In this document: positions 1 through 6,061 of the stretch, piece by piece
Position numbering within the stretch: position 1 is the first letter of the stretch
Layout: each line of letters starts with the position of its first letter
Assembly: GCA_934216185.1 (NCBI GenBank)
Contig: CAKQBM010000077.1
Coordinates: 1-8,726, forward strand
Direction of reading: 5' to 3'
Length of the DNA: 8,726 nucleotides
DNA from: an uncultured Streptococcus sp.
Lineage (GTDB): Bacteria > Bacillota > Bacilli > Lactobacillales > Streptococcaceae
Made by a program: the position numbers and the translations under genes
The notes under the pieces: generated by a model
Databases searched by the model: none
Told to the model about the DNA's origin: nothing
Seen by the model: the letters and a program-made list of their open reading frames with translations, nothing else

Positions 1-19
1 CCTTTGACTCCTCTTACTT

Positions 20-48
20 TTGTCAAAAAGCGAAAAAAATGCTACAAT
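20..48 (+). promoter_or_regulatory. ppaC promoter (sigma-A type, extended -10)
   Basis: A -35 hexamer TTGTCA (20-25) is followed after exactly 17 bp by a -10 hexamer TACAAT (43-48). The TG at 40-41 adds an extended -10 (TGnTACAAT). The expected transcription start is near 55, which gives a leader of about 23 nt carrying a GAGG ribosome-binding site (67-70) 7 nt before the ppaC ATG. All elements are read directly from the sequence; activity is inferred. Confidence 0.8.
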
Positions 49-77
49 AAAGAGAATAAACAAAATGAGGTATTATC

Positions 78-1013
78 ATGTCTAAGATTCTAGTATTTGG
101 TCACCAAAATCCAGACTCAGATGCCATCGGGTCATCTGTAGCCTTTGCCTACCTTGCAAAAGAAGCTTACGGTTTGGATACGGAAGCTGTTGCCCTTGGA
201 ACTCCAAATGAAGAAACAGCCTTTGTCTTGAACTATTTTGGTGTGGAAGCACCGCGTGTTATCACTTCTGCTAAAGCAGAAGGAGCAGAGCAAGTTATCC
301 TGACTGACCACAATGAATTCCAACAATCTGTATCAGATATCGCTGAAGTAGAAGTTTATGGTGTTGTGGACCACCACCGTGTGGCTAATTTTGAAACTGC
401 AAGCCCACTTTACATGCGTTTGGAGCCAGTTGGTTCAGCGTCTTCAATCGTTTATCGTATGTTCAAAGAACATGGTGTAGCTGTGCCTAAAGAGATTGCT
501 GGTTTGATGCTTTCAGGTTTGATTTCAGATACCCTTCTTTTGAAATCACCAACAACACACCCAACAGATAAGATTATTGCTCCTGAATTGGCTGAATTAG
601 CTGGTGTAAACTTGGAGGAGTATGGTCTGGCTATGTTGAAAGCTGGTACAAACTTGGCTAGCAAATCTGCTGAAGAATTGATTGACATCGATGCTAAGAC
701 TTTTGAATTGAACGGAAATAATGTCCGTGTTGCTCAAGTAAACACAGTTGACATCGCTGAAGTATTGGAACGCCAAGCAGAAATTGAAGCTGCAATGCAA
801 GCTGCTAACGCAGCAAACGGCTACTCTGACTTTGTCTTGATGATTACAGATATCGTCAACTCGAACTCAGAAATCTTGGCTCTTGGTGCCAATATGGACA
901 AGGTCGAAGCAGCTTTCAACTTCAAACTTGAAAATAACCATGCTTTCCTTGCTGGTGCTGTTTCACGTAAGAAACAAGTGGTACCTCAATTGACTGAAAG
1001 CTTCAATGCTTAA
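78..1013 (+). CDS. ppaC: Manganese-dependent inorganic pyrophosphatase (family II, DHH superfamily)
   Basis: This cytosolic enzyme hydrolyses pyrophosphate to two phosphates, pulling forward nucleic-acid, protein and cell-wall precursor synthesis. At 311 residues it has the normal family II length. The N-terminal DHH domain shows HQNPDSDA (residues 9-16), supplying metal ligands H9, D13 and D15. Further ligands are D77 in LTDHNE, H99 within the DHH triad (98-100) and D151 in ISDT. The C-terminal DHHA2 domain ends with the signature SRKKQ (296-300), whose basic residues bind the substrate phosphate. No catalytic residue is missing. The ATG at 78 is chosen for its GAGG site 7 nt upstream and because the conserved [14 protein letters not shown] start follows at once. 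It has its own promoter and terminator, so it is probably monocistronic. Family assignment is firm. Confidence 0.97.
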   Translation: MSKILVFGHQNPDSDAIGSSVAFAYLAKEAYGLDTEAVALGTPNEETAFVLNYFGVEAPRVITSAKAEGAEQVILTDHNEFQQSVSDIAEVEVYGVVDHHRVANFETASPLYMRLEPVGSASSIVYRMFKEHGVAVPKEIAGLMLSGLISDTLLLKSPTTHPTDKIIAPELAELAGVNLEEYGLAMLKAGTNLASKSAEELIDIDAKTFELNGNNVRVAQVNTVDIAEVLERQAEIEAAMQAANAANGYSDFVLMITDIVNSNSEILALGANMDKVEAAFNFKLENNHAFLAGAVSRKKQVVPQLTESFNA

Positions 1014-1062
1014 GATTTTGAGTGTTAATTCAAATTAGGAAAGGCTAGTTTGCCTTATATCG

Positions 1063-1086
1063 AAAGGAGTTTCGGCTCCTTTTTTT
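1063..1086 (+). terminator. Rho-independent terminator of ppaC
   Basis: A 7-bp stem (AAAGGAG 1063-1069 with CTCCTTT 1076-1082) is closed by a U-G pair over a UUCG tetraloop (1071-1074) and runs into a T-tract (1080-1086). A smaller 5-bp hairpin (AAGGC 1041-1045 with GCCTT 1052-1056) lies just upstream. The next gene starts 13 bp beyond the T-tract with no promoter visible between, so some read-through may supply the downstream genes. Confidence 0.85.
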
Positions 1087-1099
1087 CTAGGAGTGAAGC

Positions 1100-1715
1100 A
1101 TGTTAGAAAATGGCGATTTGATACTCAATGAGAATCAAAGAGCAAACTAGGAAGCTAGCCGCAGGCTGTACTTGAGTACGGCAAGGTGAAGCTGACGTGG
1201 TTTGAAGAGATTTTCGAAGAGTATGATTTTGTGAGAGATGAGTCGGACATGGGGCAGGCCATCCAGACTTCCACAGGCAACTATAGCCATATTGCCATTT
1301 ATGTGGATGAGATGATTTACCACGCTAGTGGACAGGCTGGTGTTGTTTGTCAGGAACCAGCAGACTTCTTTTAGCCCAATCATTTGTACGACCTCTATGT
1401 TTACCCAGAAATGGATATCCAGTCGGTGAAGGAAAAAGCTTGCAAACATCTTGGGGCTCCCTACAATGCTTCTTTCTATCCAGATGGAGAAGGTTTTACT
1501 GTTCCCAGTACATGGCAGAAATCCTACCGATTTTTGAAACCATTCCCATGAAATTTGGAGATGAGGAGCAGGAGATTAGTGATTTTTGGAGAGAGTATTA
1601 CAGAGAACTAGGTCTGCCTGTTCCTTTGAACCAAGCTGGGACCAATCCCAGTCAATTGGCAGCATCGCCTCTGTTAGAAAGTAAAGAAAGGAATCTTCAT
1701 GATTCAGATTTTTAA
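1100..1715 (+). pseudogene. YiiX/YebB-like NlpC/P60-type cysteine hydrolase, disrupted by a BOX element, a stop and a frameshift
   Basis: The remnant starts at an ATG (1100) behind an AGGAG site (1089-1093) and encodes MLENGDL, the usual GDL opening of this family. A BOX element (1121-1224) then intervenes, and the broken frame stops at TAG 1148-1150. Beyond the BOX the protein resumes at DFVRDESDMGQ, with NYSHIAIYV supplying the presumed catalytic His. It hits an in-frame TAG (1372-1374) after EPADFF, continues to GEGF, and then needs one extra T in the T-run at 1494-1497 to enter FYCSQY, which carries the presumed catalytic Cys. The tail runs to TGA at 1713-1715. Removing 104 bp and restoring one T gives exactly 171 codons (170 residues plus stop) apart from the TAG. 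Intact relatives are thought to be papain-like peptidases or amidases of uncertain substrate. No functional enzyme can come from this locus. Confidence 0.88.
1121..1224 (-). repeat. BOX element, short boxA-boxC form lacking boxB
   Basis: The plus strand runs from ATACTCAATG to TTCGAAGAGTAT, the two characteristic BOX ends, so boxA to boxC reads on the minus strand. boxC occupies roughly 1121-1170 and boxA roughly 1170-1224. The boxB module present in the copy at 8147-8298 is absent. At the boxC/boxA junction a small inverted repeat, GTACT-TG-AGTAC, spans 1168-1179. BOX elements are non-autonomous repeats of mitis-group streptococci, thought to have been spread by a transposase supplied in trans. 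Here the element sits inside the hydrolase gene, after its seventh codon. Exact target-site duplication is ambiguous: GATTT occurs just before (1115-1119) and just after (1225-1229). Confidence 0.9.
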
Positions 1716-2349
1716 TCCATCTCGTTTGACGAGACAGCCATTTTTTAGAGAATTGATTCGCTATCTGGACCAGCATGAGGATGTGATTTTACGGGAAATC
1801 AAGGCTCAATTTCCAGATGTAGCAGTTGATAAACTCATGGAAGAATATATCAAGGCTGGCTTGATTCTACGGGAAAATAAGCGTTATTATCTCAATCTTC
1901 CTTTGCTGGAGTCCCTTGATAGTCTCGAACTGGACCAAGAGATTTTTGTCAGAGAAGATAGTCCAGTCTATCAAGCCTTGTCGGAGCAGCGTTTTGAGAC
2001 AGAATTGCGCAATCAAACCAATGCAGCTATTTTAGTTGAAAAGACGAACTTTGCGCGAACAAAAATGACCCTGTCCAATTATTTCTACAAGGTCAAAAAT
2101 CAGTATCCTTTAACAGAAAAACAGCAGGAACTTTATGCTATTTTGGGAGATGTCAATCCTGAGTATGCCCTCAAATATATGACGACTTTTTTGTTGAAGT
2201 TCCTCAAAAAAGATCAGCTCATGCAGAAACGCCGTGATATCTTTGTGGACAGTTTGGTCGTCCTAGGCTATATTGTCCAAAATGAAGATGGAAAGTATGA
2301 GTTGGCAGTCGAATTTGACAAGGACAGATTAACTTTCTACTTAGCGTGA
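1699..2349 (+). CDS. Conserved streptococcal protein of unknown function (DUF1803-like)
   Basis: This is an intact 216-residue soluble protein without signal peptide or membrane segment. Residues about 15-65 look like a winged-helix fold: helical segments with LIRYLDQHEDVILREI, then MEEYIKAGLILRENKRYYLN with the shape of a recognition helix and wing. The remainder is charged and mostly helical. It matches my recollection of a DUF1803 protein at this place in pneumococcal genomes; no biochemical role is known to me, so none is assigned. The ATG at 1699 follows AAAGGAA (1687-1693) by 5 nt. It overlaps the last 17 nt of the decayed hydrolase gene, so the two were probably co-translated before that gene broke. 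I see no dedicated promoter. A DNA-binding or regulatory role is possible but is only a structural guess. Confidence 0.8.
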   Translation: MIQIFNPSRLTRQPFFRELIRYLDQHEDVILREIKAQFPDVAVDKLMEEYIKAGLILRENKRYYLNLPLLESLDSLELDQEIFVREDSPVYQALSEQRFETELRNQTNAAILVEKTNFARTKMTLSNYFYKVKNQYPLTEKQQELYAILGDVNPEYALKYMTTFLLKFLKKDQLMQKRRDIFVDSLVVLGYIVQNEDGKYELAVEFDKDRLTFYLA

Positions 2350-2372
2350 AATTTTGTTTTTGAGCACATTGT

Positions 2373-2401
2373 TTGACTTTCCTTGGTATTCGGTATAAAC
2401 T
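2373..2401 (+). promoter_or_regulatory. Probable promoter of the csbD-like gene
   Basis: TTGACT (2373-2378) is a good -35. Two overlapping -10 candidates follow: TAAACT (2396-2401) at the ideal 17-bp spacing, or TATAAA (2394-2399) at a short 15 bp. Either would give a leader of roughly 45 nt. No alternative-sigma motif is recognisable; mitis-group streptococci lack sigma-B, so any stress control of this CsbD-like gene must use another route. Confidence 0.5.
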
Positions 2402-2435
2402 ATATGTAATCGGTAACACATATCGGAATAAAACC

Positions 2436-2442
2436 AAAGGAG
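2436..2442 (+). promoter_or_regulatory. Ribosome-binding site that sets the csbD-like start
   Basis: AAAGGAG lies 8 nt before the ATG at 2451. The reading frame stays open upstream to another ATG at 2373, but that one falls inside the promoter and has no Shine-Dalgarno, so the start at 2451 is preferred. Confidence 0.85.
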
Positions 2443-2450
2443 ACAATCAT

Positions 2451-2642
2451 ATGTCACTTGAAAACAAATTGGAACAAGCAACAGGCGCTATCAAAGAAGG
2501 ATTTGGTAAGGTTGCTGGGGATAGCAAGACTGAAGCAGAAGGCGCTGTAGAAAAGACAGTTGCTAAGGCAAAAGAAGTAGTTGAAGATGCTAAAGGTGCT
2601 GTAGAAGGTGCCGTTGAAGGTTTGAAAAACGCTTTTAAATAA
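2451..2642 (+). CDS. CsbD-like small stress-associated protein
   Basis: This is a 63-residue, Ala/Glu/Lys/Val-rich, highly charged protein with no cysteine, tryptophan or membrane segment. The N-terminal part, with [18 protein letters not shown] (residues about 7-24), fits the CsbD pattern of a short helix, Gly-Lys, helix. The rest is a string of degenerate repeats ([20 protein letters not shown], then GAVEGAVEG) predicted to form an amphipathic helix, much like LEA-type or general stress proteins. CsbD of Bacillus is a sigma-B-dependent stress protein of unknown mechanism; in streptococci the role is not established. It has its own probable promoter and strong terminator, so it is likely expressed alone and perhaps abundantly. 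Family membership is fairly secure; function is open. Confidence 0.88.
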   Translation: MSLENKLEQATGAIKEGFGKVAGDSKTEAEGAVEKTVAKAKEVVEDAKGAVEGAVEGLKNAFK

Positions 2643-2643
2643 G

Positions 2644-2687
2644 GATAGAAAAAATCAAGGGGTTTCATTTCCCTTGATTTTTCTATC
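2644..2687. terminator. Bidirectional terminator between the csbD-like gene and murE
   Basis: A 17-bp stem (2644-2661 with 2671-2687, one bulged A on the left arm) has GATAG at its base and CAAGGG at its top, closed by a 9-nt loop. A-runs on the left arm and T-runs on the right give a U-rich descending arm in both directions. It begins 1 nt after the csbD-like stop codon and ends immediately next to the murE stop codon (2688-2690), so it serves both convergent transcripts. Confidence 0.88.
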
Positions 2688-4133
2688 TTATAAGTAATTT
2701 TCTGCTACGGCTGCATCTCCTGGATAGGCTTCTTTCTTGCCTTGGACGATTTGGTAGCAATCTGCCCCCTTACCAGCGATAATAACTGCATCTAATTCTT
2801 GGCTTGTGATAGCCATAGCTGCCTTGATGGCTTCTTGGCGATCCGCAATCTTTTCAACAGGATGATTGATGTAGCTACTAATTTCATCCGCAATGGCCAT
2901 TGGGTCTTCATTGTTGGGGTCATCAGCAGTCAGAAAGACTTGAATCTCAGGGTGTTGATTGAGAAGGAGGCCAAAGTCTTTGCGACGACTTTCCCCCTTA
3001 TTTCCTGTCGAACCGAGAACCAGAGCAATCTTTCCTGTTTGATGAGTCTCTACAACATTGATTAGTTTTTTGAGACTGTCACCATTGTGTGCATAGTCGA
3101 TAAAAACCTTGGCGCCATTTTTCTGCGTGAGGACTTCCATACGGCCAGGAACACGGGTTGCAGCGATTCCTTTTTTGATGTCCTCAAGACTAGCACCTAG
3201 ACGGAGACAAGCAAGTCCAGCCGCGACTGCATTTTCTTGGTTAAAGTGGCCAATCAGTTGGATATCATAATCACCAGCGAGTTTTCCGCTTGCTGAAAAG
3301 CTAAAGGCTTTAGAATTCTCGATTTGGTTACTTGACTGGCTACCATAGAAATCATGGTCTTGATCTTCTACTTGTTCTTTCAAGACTGAGAAGTGGTCCA
3401 TGTCACTATTAATGATGACTGCTCGGCTATTTTTCATCAAGAGACGTTTGTGATAGAAGTAGTCTTCAAAGCTAGGGTGTTCAATCGGACCGATATGGTC
3501 AGGAGTGATGTTAAGAAAGACTCCTACATCAAAGGTCAGTCCATAGACTCGATGGACTAGATAGGCTTGGCTAGAGACTTCCATTACGAGATGGGTTCTT
3601 CCATTCTTAACAGCTTGAGCCATCATGTCAAAGAGGTCGATATTTTCAGGTGTTGAGAATGAAGATTTAAAGAAAGTCTTGCCATCTAGAGTTGTATTCA
3701 TGGTTGACAAGAGGGCGGTTGGGTAGCGTTGAGATAGGATGTTGTAAGCAAAGTAAGCTGCTGTTGTCTTACCCTTAGTTCCTGTGAAGGCGAGAATTTT
3801 GAGTTTCTCTTGTGGATTACCATAGAACTCCATGGCAATCAAACTCATGGCTTTCTTTATATCGTTCACAATGATGACAGGGATGCCGACTTCGTAGTCC
3901 TTTTCAGCCACATACCAACCGAGGCCTTGAGAGACGGCAGAAATCAAAAATTCCTTCTTAAAGGCAGCACCTTTTGCAAAAAAAAGAGTGTCTTCTTTTA
4001 CTTTTCGGCTGTCGTAACTAATGCTATCAAAAACAACTTTGCTGTAGTTGTAGTGATAATGTCCTTGGTCGATAATCTCACGGAAGAGACCATCTTTCTT
4101 TAAAATATCTAATACGGTTTCAATCTTAATCAT
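2688..4133 (-). CDS. murE: UDP-N-acetylmuramoyl-L-alanyl-D-glutamate--L-lysine ligase
   Basis: This cytosolic Mur ligase uses ATP to add L-lysine to UDP-MurNAc-L-Ala-D-Glu, the third residue of the peptidoglycan stem peptide. At 481 residues it has the normal streptococcal length. In order: the N-terminal UDP-binding domain with YDSRKV (40-45); the ATP-binding P-loop TGTKGKTT (117-124); the substrate-contacting STPEN (160-164) and MEVSSQ (184-189); a lysine in YHKR (229), the position carbamylated in Mur ligases; [10 protein letters not shown] (296-305); PGRME (329-333); and DYAHN (346-350). DDPNNEDP (404-411) stands where diaminopimelate-adding enzymes have DNPR, marking it as a lysine-adding enzyme, as expected for a streptococcus. 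It is divergent from ytgP, whose product flips the finished lipid II, and shares an intergenic promoter region with it. The upstream AGAAAG is only a weak ribosome-binding site. No lesion is seen. Confidence 0.97.
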   Translation of the reverse strand: MIKIETVLDILKKDGLFREIIDQGHYHYNYSKVVFDSISYDSRKVKEDTLFFAKGAAFKKEFLISAVSQGLGWYVAEKDYEVGIPVIIVNDIKKAMSLIAMEFYGNPQEKLKILAFTGTKGKTTAAYFAYNILSQRYPTALLSTMNTTLDGKTFFKSSFSTPENIDLFDMMAQAVKNGRTHLVMEVSSQAYLVHRVYGLTFDVGVFLNITPDHIGPIEHPSFEDYFYHKRLLMKNSRAVIINSDMDHFSVLKEQVEDQDHDFYGSQSSNQIENSKAFSFSASGKLAGDYDIQLIGHFNQENAVAAGLACLRLGASLEDIKKGIAATRVPGRMEVLTQKNGAKVFIDYAHNGDSLKKLINVVETHQTGKIALVLGSTGNKGESRRKDFGLLLNQHPEIQVFLTADDPNNEDPMAIADEISSYINHPVEKIADRQEAIKAAMAITSQELDAVIIAGKGADCYQIVQGKKEAYPGDAAVAENYL

Positions 4134-4140
4134 ACTTTCT

Positions 4141-4169
4141 ATTGTAAACTGAAAGTCGTAAATTTACAA
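4141..4169 (-). promoter_or_regulatory. Predicted murE promoter, -10 very close to the start codon
   Basis: On the minus strand TTGTAA (4169-4164) is followed after 17 bp by TACAAT (4146-4141). Only 7 nt separate the -10 box from the murE ATG, which puts the expected transcription start at the A of the ATG or one base before it. That implies a leaderless or nearly leaderless mRNA. A weaker -10-like TATAAA (4190-4185 region, minus strand) lies farther upstream but lacks a recognisable -35. Confidence 0.55.
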
Positions 4170-4191
4170 GTAACAAGGAAAAGTTTATAAT
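4163..4191 (+). promoter_or_regulatory. Predicted ytgP promoter
   Basis: TTTACA (4163-4168), 17 bp, then a perfect TATAAT (4186-4191). The start of transcription should be near 4198, giving a leader of about 41 nt. The -35 hexamer overlaps the predicted murE -35 on the other strand by five of six base pairs. Confidence 0.8.
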
Positions 4192-4228
4192 GGAAAATAA
4201 GGAGTTTTTCCTAGTTATCAAAATTGAA

Positions 4229-4234
4229 TGAGGA
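4229..4234 (+). promoter_or_regulatory. Ribosome-binding site that sets the ytgP start
   Basis: TGAGGA lies 4 nt before the ATG at 4239, a short but workable spacing. An in-frame TTG at 4224 would add five residues, but its only upstream purine-rich site (GGAG 4201-4204) is 19 nt away, so ATG 4239 is preferred. Confidence 0.75.
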
Positions 4235-4238
4235 ATCT

Positions 4239-5861
4239 ATGTCGCACGAAAACAATCACCAGCAGGCCCAGATGTTACGGGGGACTGCTTGGCTAACGGC
4301 CAGTAACTTTATCAGTCGCCTACTCGGGGCTATTTACATTATCCCTTGGTACATCTGGATGGGGTCTTATGCGGCTACAGCAAATGGACTTTTTACCATG
4401 GGTTATAATATCTATGCTTGGTTCTTGCTGGTTTCAACAGCAGGGATTCCAGTTGCGGTGGCCAAGCAAGTTGCCAAGTACAATACCATGCGAGAAGAAG
4501 AGCATAGCTTTGCCCTGATTCGGAGCTTTTTAGGATTTATGACAGGACTAGGCCTGGTTTTTGCTTTAGTCTTGTATGTCTTTGCTCCTTGGCTAGCAGA
4601 CTTGTCTGGCGTGGGCAAAGACTTGATCCCAATCATGCAAAGCTTGGCTTGGGGAGTCTTGATTTTCCCATCTATGAGTGTTATCCGAGGATTTTTCCAA
4701 GGGATGAATAACCTCAAACCTTATGCCATGAGCCAAATCGCTGAGCAGGTCATTCGGGTTATTTGGATGCTTCTAGCAACCTTTATGATTATGAAAATGG
4801 GCTCAGGAGATTACCTAGCAGCCGTTACCCAATCGACCTTTGCGGCCTTTGTCGGTATGGTAGCCAGTTTTGCAGTTTTGATTTATTTCCTTGCCCAAGA
4901 AGGTTTACTCAAAAGAGTCTTTGAAACAGGGGATAAGATTAACAGCAAGCGTCTTTTGGTCGATACCATTAAGGAAGCTATTCCTTTTATCCTGACAGGG
5001 TCTGCCATCCAGCTCTTCCAGATTTTGGATCAGCTAACCTTTATCAATAGTATGAGCTGGTTTACCAACTACAGCAACGAGGACTTGGTTGTCATGTTTT
5101 CTTATTTCTCAGCCAATCCTAATAAAATCACTATGATTTTGATTTCTGTTGGAGTTTCAATTGGGGGTGTCGGTTTACCACTTTTGACTGAAAACTATGT
5201 CAAGGGGGACTTGAAGGCAGCTTCTCGTCTCGTTCAGGACAGCATTACCATGCTTTTTATATTCCTACTGCCAGCAACGGTTGGAGTGGTCATGGTAGGA
5301 GAACCTCTGTATACGGTCTTCTATGGTAAGCCAGATAGTTTGGCTATGGGCTTATTTGTCTTTGCAGTTTTGCAGTCTATTATTTTAGGCTTGTACATGG
5401 TCTTGTCTCCAATGCTTCAGGCCATGTTCCGTAACCGCAAGGCCGTTCTCTATTTTATCTATGGTTCCATTGCCAAGCTGGTCTTACAACTACCAACCAT
5501 TGCTCTCTTTCACAGTTACGGGCCTTTGATTTCCACAACCATCGGTCTCATTATTCCTAATATTTTGATGTATCGGGATATTTGTAAGGTAACTGGTGTT
5601 AAGCGCAAGGTGATTTTGAAACGAACCATTTTAATCAGTTTGTTGACTCTTGTTATGTTCATCGGTGTCGGTGCCATCCAGTGGATTTTAGGATTTGTAT
5701 TCCAACCAAGTGGACGTTTGTGGAGCTTCCTTTATGTAGCTCTTGTCGGTGCCATGGGGGGTGGACTTTATATGGTTATGAGTCTGCGTACCTATTTATT
5801 AGATAAGGTAATAGGAAAAGCTCAAGCAGATCGCCTGCGAGCAAAATTTAAGCTTTCGTAA
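4239..5861 (+). CDS. ytgP: Putative lipid II flippase of the MurJ/YtgP type (MOP superfamily)
   Basis: This is a 540-residue polytopic membrane protein with about 14 hydrophobic segments, the normal size for YtgP. The N terminus is short, polar and His/Gln-rich. The first membrane helix follows the motif RGTAWLTASNFISRLLGAIY (residues 14-33), typical of the polysaccharide-flippase and MurJ branch of the MOP superfamily. The C terminus ends in a basic tail (KAQADRLRAKFKLS). Streptococcal YtgP has been reported to replace MurJ in E. coli, so the role assigned is moving undecaprenyl-linked peptidoglycan precursor from the inner to the outer face of the membrane. Its divergent pairing with murE supports a cell-wall role over capsule export. 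A general polysaccharide flippase is the alternative. Promoter and terminator are both visible, so it is probably monocistronic. Confidence 0.9.
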   Translation: MSHENNHQQAQMLRGTAWLTASNFISRLLGAIYIIPWYIWMGSYAATANGLFTMGYNIYAWFLLVSTAGIPVAVAKQVAKYNTMREEEHSFALIRSFLGFMTGLGLVFALVLYVFAPWLADLSGVGKDLIPIMQSLAWGVLIFPSMSVIRGFFQGMNNLKPYAMSQIAEQVIRVIWMLLATFMIMKMGSGDYLAAVTQSTFAAFVGMVASFAVLIYFLAQEGLLKRVFETGDKINSKRLLVDTIKEAIPFILTGSAIQLFQILDQLTFINSMSWFTNYSNEDLVVMFSYFSANPNKITMILISVGVSIGGVGLPLLTENYVKGDLKAASRLVQDSITMLFIFLLPATVGVVMVGEPLYTVFYGKPDSLAMGLFVFAVLQSIILGLYMVLSPMLQAMFRNRKAVLYFIYGSIAKLVLQLPTIALFHSYGPLISTTIGLIIPNILMYRDICKVTGVKRKVILKRTILISLLTLVMFIGVGAIQWILGFVFQPSGRLWSFLYVALVGAMGGGLYMVMSLRTYLLDKVIGKAQADRLRAKFKLS

Positions 5862-5877
5862 GGTAGCATTTATAAAT

Positions 5878-5931
5878 AAAAGGAATAAGTTAAACAATCT
5901 TTTAGGAGAACTTGCAACTTATTCCTTTTTT
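5878..5931 (+). terminator. Rho-independent terminator of ytgP
   Basis: A perfect 14-bp inverted repeat (AAAAGGAATAAGTT 5878-5891 with AACTTATTCCTTTT 5916-5929) encloses a 24-nt loop and ends in a T-run to 5931. It begins 16 nt after the ytgP stop. The A-run on the left arm could let it work in reverse, but no gene points toward it from the right. Confidence 0.88.
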
Positions 5932-5948
5932 AATCACTGACAAGAAGT

Positions 5949-5967
5949 ATTTGTGAAAATCACAAAT
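5949..5967. promoter_or_regulatory. Operator-like perfect dyad upstream of aliB
   Basis: ATTTGTGA (5949-5956) and TCACAAAT (5960-5967) are perfect 8-bp inverted arms around AAA. The arms and spacer are too short and AT-rich for a terminator, and no T-tract follows. The dyad ends 33 bp before the aliB -35, a suitable place for an activator or upstream repressor. The half-sites resemble TGTGA/TCACA of CRP/FNR-type proteins, but the 3-bp gap is shorter than the 6 bp those proteins use, so the binder is unknown. Confidence 0.5.
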
Positions 5968-5992
5968 GAAAATCACGAGTGAAAAATTCAGA
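5954..5992 (+). repeat. Three tandem 13-bp degenerate repeats upstream of aliB
   Basis: TGAAAATCAC occurs at 5954-5963 and again at 5967-5976, and a third degenerate copy (TGAAAAATTC) starts at 5980. The three starts are exactly 13 bp apart. The first copy overlaps the dyad at 5949-5967 and the third overlaps a CodY-like box. The array stops 8 bp short of the -35. Confidence 0.55.
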
Positions 5993-5997
5993 AAAAA
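5983..5997. promoter_or_regulatory. CodY-box-like site next to the aliB -35
   Basis: The 15-mer at 5983-5997 matches 11 of 15 positions of the CodY consensus AATTTTCWGAAAATT, including the whole TTCAGAAAA core. It ends 3 bp before the aliB -35. CodY responds to branched-chain amino acids in Firmicutes and controls amino-acid and peptide uptake, which suits an oligopeptide-binding gene. In AT-rich DNA a match of this quality can occur by chance. Confidence 0.4.
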
Positions 5998-6000
5998 CTA

Positions 6001-6029
6001 TTGACTAATTAAAACCCGAGTTGTATAAT
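6001..6029 (+). promoter_or_regulatory. aliB promoter
   Basis: TTGACT (6001-6006), 17 bp, then a perfect TATAAT (6024-6029). This is the strongest sigma-A promoter in the window. Transcription should begin near 6036, giving a leader of about 26 nt with a full AGGAGG (6048-6053) 8 nt before the ATG. Confidence 0.87.
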
Positions 6030-6061
6030 AAGGAAAATATTTAAAACAGGAGGTTCTGGAA

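Noticed and set aside
1147..1449. 100-codon minus-strand open frame across the BOX and hydrolase remnant
   Set aside because: Its sequence is the complement of repeat and decayed coding DNA, with no family resemblance or start signals.
2373..2450. Upstream ATG that would extend the csbD-like protein by 26 residues
   Set aside because: It lies inside the predicted promoter, has no ribosome-binding site, and the added residues do not resemble the family. ATG 2451 has AAAGGAG at good spacing.
4224..4238. In-frame TTG start that would extend the flippase by five residues
   Set aside because: The only Shine-Dalgarno candidate is 19 nt upstream, while ATG 4239 has TGAGGA directly before it.
4412..4717. 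101-codon open frame antisense to the flippase gene
   Set aside because: It has no ribosome-binding site or recognisable domain and lies wholly within a well-supported gene on the other strand.
5949..5967. CRP/FNR-type binding site
   Set aside because: The TGTGA and TCACA half-sites are separated by only AAA instead of the 6 bp these proteins require.
5954..5992. Short CRISPR-like repeat array
   Set aside because: Units are 13 bp, degenerate and contiguous, with no spacers or cas genes nearby.
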